The notes beneath the pieces are model-generated. The model made no database searches. It was not told the origin of the DNA and worked only from the letters and a program-made list of their open reading frames with translations. Below, in pieces: positions 6,561 to 9,602 of a stretch of 9,602 bases of DNA (its first letter is position 1; each line of letters opens with the position of its first letter). The stretch covers positions 1 through 9,602 of the forward strand of contig CAZAKZ010000182.1 in the NCBI GenBank assembly GCA_964485695.1, in the 5' to 3' direction. This DNA comes from CAZAKZ01 sp964485695. GTDB lineage: Bacteria > Planctomycetota > JAFGQW01. Position numbers and translations under genes: made by a program.

Positions 6561-6641
6561 CCGGTGTCAGGTGAGTCAATCGTAAATTGAACGAATCAAG
6601 CGATGATCAGCAGTCATAGTGAAATAACCTAGCATAGAATC
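6561..6641 (+). other. rplC-rplD intergenic spacer
   Basis: This 81-nt spacer is much more AT-rich than the flanking genes. Nothing convincing as a promoter was found: TTGACC at 6557 lacks a -10 partner, and TAGAAT at 6635-6640 is too close to the rplD ATG. No Shine-Dalgarno sequence is visible before rplD. A small inverted repeat TGAC-CGGT-GTCA spans the rplC stop (6558-6569). Confidence 0.5.
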
Positions 6642-7256
6642 ATGGAAGTGAAACGGCTGAATTCAGACAGGTCAATAGGCGCCACCGTGGTGGATATCAC
6701 CTCGCTCGGCGACAAGGTCAAGAAGCGGCTTCTCTTTGACGCGGTGCACATGTACGAGTCCAGGAAGCGTGTGGGAACGGCCTCGACCAAGACCCGTTCC
6801 GAGGTCGCGGGCAGCGGCCACAAGCCCTGGCGCCAGAAGGGAACCGGTCGGGCCCGCGCCGGAACCCGGAAAAGTCCGATCTGGCGGGGGGGCGGCGTGA
6901 CCTTCGGCCCCAAACCCCGGGATTACAGCTACTCCCTACCCAAGAAGGCCCTGCGTGAAGCGCTCCGAAGCGCCGTTCTGAGCAAGTTCAGGGACGATGA
7001 AGTGAGGCTGGTGGAGGACCTTTCCTTTGAGAAGCCCTCCACGCAACGTATGGTCGCGCTCCTGAAGGACGCGGGCATCGAGGGCGCCTGCCTCGTGGTC
7101 ACCGCCGACCGGGATACCGACACCTACCTGAGCTGTCGAAACCTTCGAAACGTAACGTGCCTTCCGGTAGCGGACCTGAACGCATTCGACGTCCTCAAGC
7201 ACCGGAACATGGTGATGTCCGACGCTGCCTGTTCCAAGATGCTGGAGCGTTTCTGA
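6642..7256 (+). CDS. rplD: 50S ribosomal protein L4
   Basis: L4, 204 residues, a primary 23S-binding protein whose loop lines the peptide exit tunnel; in some bacteria it also represses the S10 operon. The tunnel loop HKPWRQKGTGRARAGT is intact, including the Lys linked to erythromycin resistance when mutated, followed by PIWRGGGVTFGPKPRDY and the terminal half DAACSKMLERF. The start ATG at 6642 follows an in-frame TAG at 6630, and MEVKRLN fits the family N-terminus. No convincing ribosome binding site precedes it, which is odd for a highly expressed gene; initiation may depend on the AT-rich spacer or on coupling. Its stop codon lies inside the 9-bp repeat shared with the rplW start. Confidence 0.98.
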   Translation: MEVKRLNSDRSIGATVVDITSLGDKVKKRLLFDAVHMYESRKRVGTASTKTRSEVAGSGHKPWRQKGTGRARAGTRKSPIWRGGGVTFGPKPRDYSYSLPKKALREALRSAVLSKFRDDEVRLVEDLSFEKPSTQRMVALLKDAGIEGACLVVTADRDTDTYLSCRNLRNVTCLPVADLNAFDVLKHRNMVMSDAACSKMLERF

Positions 7257-7305
7257 TATGACTGATATGACTGATATGTCTGATATGTCTGATATGACAG
7301 ACATG
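7252..7305 (+). repeat. 9-bp tandem repeat spanning the rplD stop and rplW start
   Basis: Six head-to-tail copies of a nonamer: TCTGATATG, ACTGATATG, ACTGATATG, TCTGATATG, TCTGATATG, ACAGACATG. The first holds the rplD stop codon and the first rplW ATG. Because the period is a multiple of three, each unit places an ATG in the rplW frame (7258, 7267, 7276, 7285, 7294, 7303), and the first five units place a TGA in the rplD frame (7254, 7263, 7272, 7281, 7290). It encodes the L23 N-terminus MTDMTDMSDMSDMTDM. Confidence 0.97.
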
Positions 7306-7593
7306 AGTTTGAATACGGATCCGCATTCCATCATCCTCCGGCCGCGGGTTTCGGAGAAGGGGATGTCCCACGTGGAGGGGCGCAATCAGTACTCCTTCGA
7401 GGTGGCACGCAATGCCAACAAGATCGAGATCGCAAGGGCCGTCGAGGTGCTCTTCAAGGTCAAGGTGACCCAGGTCCAGACCATGATCATGAAGGGGAAA
7501 TCCCGCCGGGTCGGCTGGGTCCAGGGCACCACACCCGCCTGGAAGAAAGCCGTCGTGAAGCTGGCTGAAGGGGATCGGATCGACCTGTTCTGA
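7258..7593 (+). CDS. rplW: 50S ribosomal protein L23
   Basis: L23, up to 111 residues, sits at the exit-tunnel rim and docks trigger factor and SRP. The core starts at HSIILRPRVSEKG and continues with FEVARNANKIEIARAVEVLFKVKV, then MKGKSRRVGW and WKKAVVKLAEGDRIDLF, all typical. The N-terminus is a repeat of Met-(Thr/Ser)-Asp coded by the 9-bp tandem repeat, so six in-frame ATGs are possible starts between 7258 and 7303. The first is favoured by GGAG (7244-7247) at 10 nt and by its position one base after the rplD TGA; the last would give a family-like N-terminus MSLNTDPHSIILRP. Ribosomes finishing rplD very likely reinitiate here. Product identity is certain; the start is not. Confidence 0.97.
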   Translation: MTDMTDMSDMSDMTDMSLNTDPHSIILRPRVSEKGMSHVEGRNQYSFEVARNANKIEIARAVEVLFKVKVTQVQTMIMKGKSRRVGWVQGTTPAWKKAVVKLAEGDRIDLF

Positions 7594-7657
7594 GGGTACC
7601 TCTGAAGGTAACCCTGAAGGTGACGCTGAGGTAACGCTGAGGTAACGCTTAGGAATC
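7590..7657 (+). repeat. 11-12-bp tandem repeat between rplW and rplB, carrying SD-like motifs
   Basis: Five clear units and a decayed sixth: CTGAGGGTACC (7590-7600), CTGAAGGTAACC (7602-7613), CTGAAGGTGACG (7614-7625), CTGAGGTAACG (7626-7636), CTGAGGTAACG (7637-7647), CTTAGGAATC (7648-7657). The first unit includes the rplW stop. Most units contain GAGGT or AAGGT, which can pair with the 16S anti-Shine-Dalgarno; the last provides AGGA (7651-7654), 8 nt before the rplB ATG and presumably the working site. Confidence 0.93.
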
Positions 7658-7662
7658 ATCGC

Positions 7663-8496
7663 ATGGCGATCAAAAAATACAAACCCACATCCGCGGGGCG
7701 CAGGCACGGAAGTGTCGTGGTCCATTCGGATGTGGTCACCCGGTCGAAACCGGAAAAGTCGTTGCTGCGCCCCAATCCGAAGAGTGGGGGGAGGAACGCT
7801 CGAGGTCGTATTACCTCACGCCATCGCGGCGGTGGCGCAAAGCACCACTACAGGGTGATCGATTTCAAGCGGAGCAAGGACGGAATCCCGGCCAAGGTCT
7901 ATTCCATCGAGTATGATCCGAATCGTTCCTGCTACATCGCGCTCCTCCACTACAGGGACGGAGAGAAACGCTATATCCTGGCGCCCCGGGGTATCCGGCC
8001 GGGCATGACCCTGATGAGCGGCCCCACCGCCGAACCCAAGGACGGAAACGCCAAGAAGCTCAGGGATATACCGATCGGACTCCTGGTGCACAACATCGAG
8101 ATGTCCCCTGGCCGCGGGGGCCAGATGGTGCGGAGCGCAGGCAATGGGGCGACATTCATGGCCAGGGAAGGAAACTACGCCATCCTGAGCCTACCCAGTG
8201 GCGAGGTGAGAAAGGTACATATCGATTGCCGGGCCACCATTGGCACCCTGTCCAACCAGGAGCACAACCTCGTCAAACTCGGCAAGGCCGGTCGCAAGCG
8301 CTGGATGGGTCGCAGACCGCACGTCCGCGGCACCGCCATGAATCCCGTCGCGCATCCCATGGGCGGCGGCGAGGGTCGCACCAAGGGCGGCAGGCATCCG
8401 TGTTCGCCGTGGGGTAAACTGGCCAAGGGCGGCAAGACCAGAAATCCGAGGAAGACCTCGAGCAAATACATCCTCAGGCGCAAGAAGAAGGGCTGA
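7663..8496 (+). CDS. rplB: 50S ribosomal protein L2
   Basis: L2, 277 residues, contacts 23S rRNA near the peptidyl transferase centre and supports subunit joining. It shows MAIKKYKPTSAGRR, KSLLRPNPKSGGRNARGRIT, RHRGGGAKHHYRVIDFKR, PIGLLVHNIEMSPGRGGQ, and RAGNGAT-like RSAGNGATFMAREG. The C-terminal active-centre loop is RGTAMNPVAHPMGGGEGR followed by TKGGRHPCSPWGK. His231 (E. coli His229, implicated in activity) is retained; the neighbours often seen as Asp and His are Ala230 and Met233. The ATG at 7663 has AGGA at 8 nt. The protein ends in a basic RRKKKG tail. rpsS follows 54 nt later, across a 10-bp repeat. Confidence 0.99.
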   Translation: MAIKKYKPTSAGRRHGSVVVHSDVVTRSKPEKSLLRPNPKSGGRNARGRITSRHRGGGAKHHYRVIDFKRSKDGIPAKVYSIEYDPNRSCYIALLHYRDGEKRYILAPRGIRPGMTLMSGPTAEPKDGNAKKLRDIPIGLLVHNIEMSPGRGGQMVRSAGNGATFMAREGNYAILSLPSGEVRKVHIDCRATIGTLSNQEHNLVKLGKAGRKRWMGRRPHVRGTAMNPVAHPMGGGEGRTKGGRHPCSPWGKLAKGGKTRNPRKTSSKYILRRKKKG

Positions 8497-8500
8497 TAGC

Positions 8501-8551
8501 ATGAGTTGGCCTGCATTGGCCTGCATTGGCCTGAAATTGGAGAATACCTGA
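8501..8551 (+). CDS. possible 16-codon ORF before rpsS, stop overlapping its start
   Basis: ATG at 8501 opens MSWPALACIGLKLENT and closes with TGA at 8549-8551, so the final A is the first base of the rpsS ATG (TGATG overlap). AAGAAGGG (8484-8491) at the end of rplB, about 9 nt upstream, could serve as its ribosome binding site. Much of it is encoded by the 10-bp repeat. Such overlaps usually mean translational coupling, but an ORF this short can arise by chance and rpsS has its own GGAG. No function is proposed for the peptide. Confidence 0.25.
   Translation: MSWPALACIGLKLENT
8506..8535 (+). repeat. 10-bp tandem repeat between rplB and rpsS
   Basis: TTGGCCTGCA (8506-8515), TTGGCCTGCA (8516-8525) and TTGGCCTGAA (8526-8535) stand head to tail; a trailing TTGGAG at 8537-8542 may be a remnant and supplies the GGAG of the rpsS ribosome binding site. 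Confidence 0.95.
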
Positions 8552-8814
8552 TGGGACGGAGCCTGAAAAAAGGACCCTTTATCGATGCCAAGCTGATCAA
8601 GCATCTGGACAGGTCGAGGAACAAGGGTTCCAAGGAACCGATCAAGACCTGGGCCCGGGCGTCGACGATCATTCCGGACATGGTCGGGTACACGTTTCTC
8701 GTGCACAATGGAAAGACCTTTCACAAGGTCTATATCACAGAGGAGCTGGTAGGCCACAAGCTGGGCGAGTTTTCCCCCACGAGGACCTATCGCGGCCATA
8801 CCCAGAAGAAATAG
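8551..8814 (+). CDS. rpsS: 30S ribosomal protein S19
   Basis: S19, 87 residues, a 30S head protein near the A-site finger. It reads MGRSLKKGPFIDAKLIKH, then KTWARASTIIPDMVGYTFLVHNG, and GHKLGEFSPTRTYRGHTQKK, the standard family sequence. The ATG at 8551 has GGAG (8539-8542) 8 nt upstream. A longer reading from TTG at 8506 would add 15 residues encoded by the tandem repeat and is not credible, because the family starts at MGRSLKKG. The stop is TAG at 8812-8814, 35 nt before the preferred rplV start. Confidence 0.99.
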   Translation: MGRSLKKGPFIDAKLIKHLDRSRNKGSKEPIKTWARASTIIPDMVGYTFLVHNGKTFHKVYITEELVGHKLGEFSPTRTYRGHTQKK

Positions 8815-8849
8815 GTTATCGCCGTACCATGGCAAAGAACGAGGAAATC

Positions 8850-9512
8850 ATGGAGTTTCGGGCATCACACCGATTCGCGCCGATTTCGGCCCGCAAGGCG
8901 AGATTGGTCGTCGACATGGTCCGGGGGCGTCCGGTGAACCAGGCCCTGGAGGTGCTCCAGGTCACGAACAAGCGCGCCTCGGTCATGACCCAGAAGGTGA
9001 TCAAGGCTGCGCTGGCAAGCGCCGAGGACCGAGAGGATGTGGAGGTGGATCTGAACCGCCTTTACATCGCCAGCGCCTGGGTCGATGAAGGGCCGGATCT
9101 TCCGGGATTTCGGTACGTGCCCGGACCCCGGGGACGATACATGCCCATCCGGGTGAGGCGAAGCCACATCCACGTGGCGCTGGCCGAGGCGGAGGAGGAT
9201 GTTTCCCGGCGCGGCAGATCTGGCGGCAAGAGCGAAAAGGGCGCAAAAAAAGGTCGCAAGGCCAGGAAGGCCTCCTCGAAGGCCGGGACGGAAAAGCCGG
9301 AAAAAGAGGAAGCAGCCGCCGTGGCCGAATCGCCCGAGATCGAGGAAACCACAGAAAAGACCACAGATAAGATCACAGATAAGACCATCGAGAACGCACC
9401 GGCAGAGGATACGACCTCAGAGAATACCTCAAAGAATAACGAGGATGTCGGATCTTCTGATGAAGACAAGGCCGGTGAAGAAGACGGGGCCAAAGAAGGG
9501 GCCACAGAGTAA
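8850..9512 (+). CDS. rplV: 50S ribosomal protein L22 with a long charged C-terminal tail
   Basis: L22, 220 residues against the usual 110. The start at 8850 is preferred: GAGG (8841-8844) lies 5 nt before it and MEFRASHRFAPISARKARLV matches the family N-terminus; ATG 8829 would add MAKNEEI without a clear ribosome binding site. The core includes VVDMVRGRPVNQALEVL, DLNRLYIASAWVDEGP (about 67-82) and RSHIHVALAE. The hairpin that lines the exit tunnel reads DLPGFRYVPGPRGRYMPIRVRR (83-104), two residues longer than in E. coli and different at the loop. From about residue 115 comes a low-complexity tail, first Lys/Arg-rich (120-150) then rich in Glu, Asp, Thr and Ser, partly built from a 12-bp repeat. 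Mycobacterial L22 also has a tail, but a basic one. The stop overlaps the rpsC start. Confidence 0.97.
   Translation: MEFRASHRFAPISARKARLVVDMVRGRPVNQALEVLQVTNKRASVMTQKVIKAALASAEDREDVEVDLNRLYIASAWVDEGPDLPGFRYVPGPRGRYMPIRVRRSHIHVALAEAEEDVSRRGRSGGKSEKGAKKGRKARKASSKAGTEKPEKEEAAAVAESPEIEETTEKTTDKITDKTIENAPAEDTTSENTSKNNEDVGSSDEDKAGEEDGAKEGATE
9348..9395 (+). repeat. 12-bp in-frame tandem repeat in the L22 tail
   Basis: ACCACAGAAAAG (9348-9359), ACCACAGATAAG (9360-9371) and ATCACAGATAAG (9372-9383) are followed by a decayed unit ACCATCGAGAAC (9384-9395). They encode TTEK-TTDK-ITDK-TIEN (residues 167-182), so the acidic tail grew at least partly by local duplication. Confidence 0.9.
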
Positions 9513-9602
9513 TGGGACAGAAAGTCAACCCGACCGGTTTTCGCGTGGGCATCACCGAGCCGTGGCGATCGAGGTGGTTTGCCGACAAGCGGGAGTTCGG
9601 AG
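9512..9602 (+). CDS. rpsC: 30S ribosomal protein S3, N-terminal fragment (3' end outside window)
   Basis: The first 30 codons of S3 begin MGQKVNPTGFRVGITEPWRS and continue RWFADKREFG up to the window edge; the family signature is MGQKVNPxGFRLGI. S3 sits at the mRNA entry channel of the 30S subunit. The ATG at 9512 shares its A with the rplV stop (TAATG), so translation is likely coupled to L22; AAGAAGGGG (9493-9501) is the probable ribosome binding site. The gene order rplV-rpsC is the canonical S10 operon order. Confidence 0.97.
   Translation, partial: MGQKVNPTGFRVGITEPWRSRWFADKREFG

Noticed and set aside
6557..6640. Internal promoter before rplD
   Set aside because: TTGACC at 6557 has only TCGTAA at 17 nt, and TAGAAT at 6635 would start transcription inside the gene.
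7252..7657. CRISPR array
   Set aside because: The units are 9-12 bp, directly tandem without spacers, and partly coding.
8506..8550. S19 start at TTG 8506, adding 15 residues
   Set aside because: The extension is tandem-repeat sequence, while ATG 8551 has GGAG at 8 nt and matches the family N-terminus MGRSLKKG.

Overview
This window is a GC-rich bacterial chromosome segment covering the junction of the rpoBC, str and S10 ribosomal operons, all on the + strand. The order is rpoC (3' part) - rpsL - rpsG - EF-G gene - about 760 bases without a gene - rpsJ - rplC - rplD - rplW - rplB - rpsS - rplV - rpsC (5' end). It is core housekeeping DNA. I see no mobile element, CRISPR array, tRNA or rRNA gene, or defence system.

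The organism looks like a Gram-negative-type, probably uncultured lineage. The RNA polymerase beta' subunit has the large insert between the trigger loop and the DITGGLPRV motif that many Gram-negative phyla carry. The EF-G resembles the divergent spd/EF-G2-like paralogues known from spirochaetes, planctomycetes and some deltaproteobacteria. L2 has VAHPMGGGEGR in place of the common VDHPHGGGEGR. I cannot name a phylum; a planctomycete- or deltaproteobacteria-like affinity is only a guess.

Layout: (1) 1-1403, the rpoC C-terminal third. (2) 1404-1638, a leader with a putative promoter and three GC-rich hairpins before rpsL. (3) 1639-2494, rpsL and rpsG, tightly coupled. (4) 2495-2763, a gap with one small perfect inverted repeat. 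(5) 2764-4827, EF-G. (6) 4828-5586, no gene and no tuf; it holds a weak terminator, a well-formed sigma70-type promoter at 5014-5042 and a roughly 540-nt leader with several hairpins. (7) 5587-9602, the S10 operon in canonical order. Together the genes make the transcription enzyme, core proteins of both ribosomal subunits and a translocase-family GTPase.

The most unusual feature is not a gene. Short tandem duplications (units of 9, 10, 11-12, 12, 12 and 15 bp) sit at many junctions and linkers: before rpsL, in an EF-G linker, across the rplD stop/rplW start, in the rplW-rplB and rplB-rpsS junctions, and in the tail of L22. At three junctions the repeats carry translation signals: a ladder of alternating stop and start codons, a ladder of Shine-Dalgarno-like motifs, and a possible 16-codon ORF whose stop overlaps the rpsS start. 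The str and S10 promoters share the pattern TTGAC-N11-TTTGGA at identical spacing. Other points are a natural Arg at S12 position 88, a highly charged 106-residue tail on L22, and a Phe in place of the domain IV loop Gln of EF-G.
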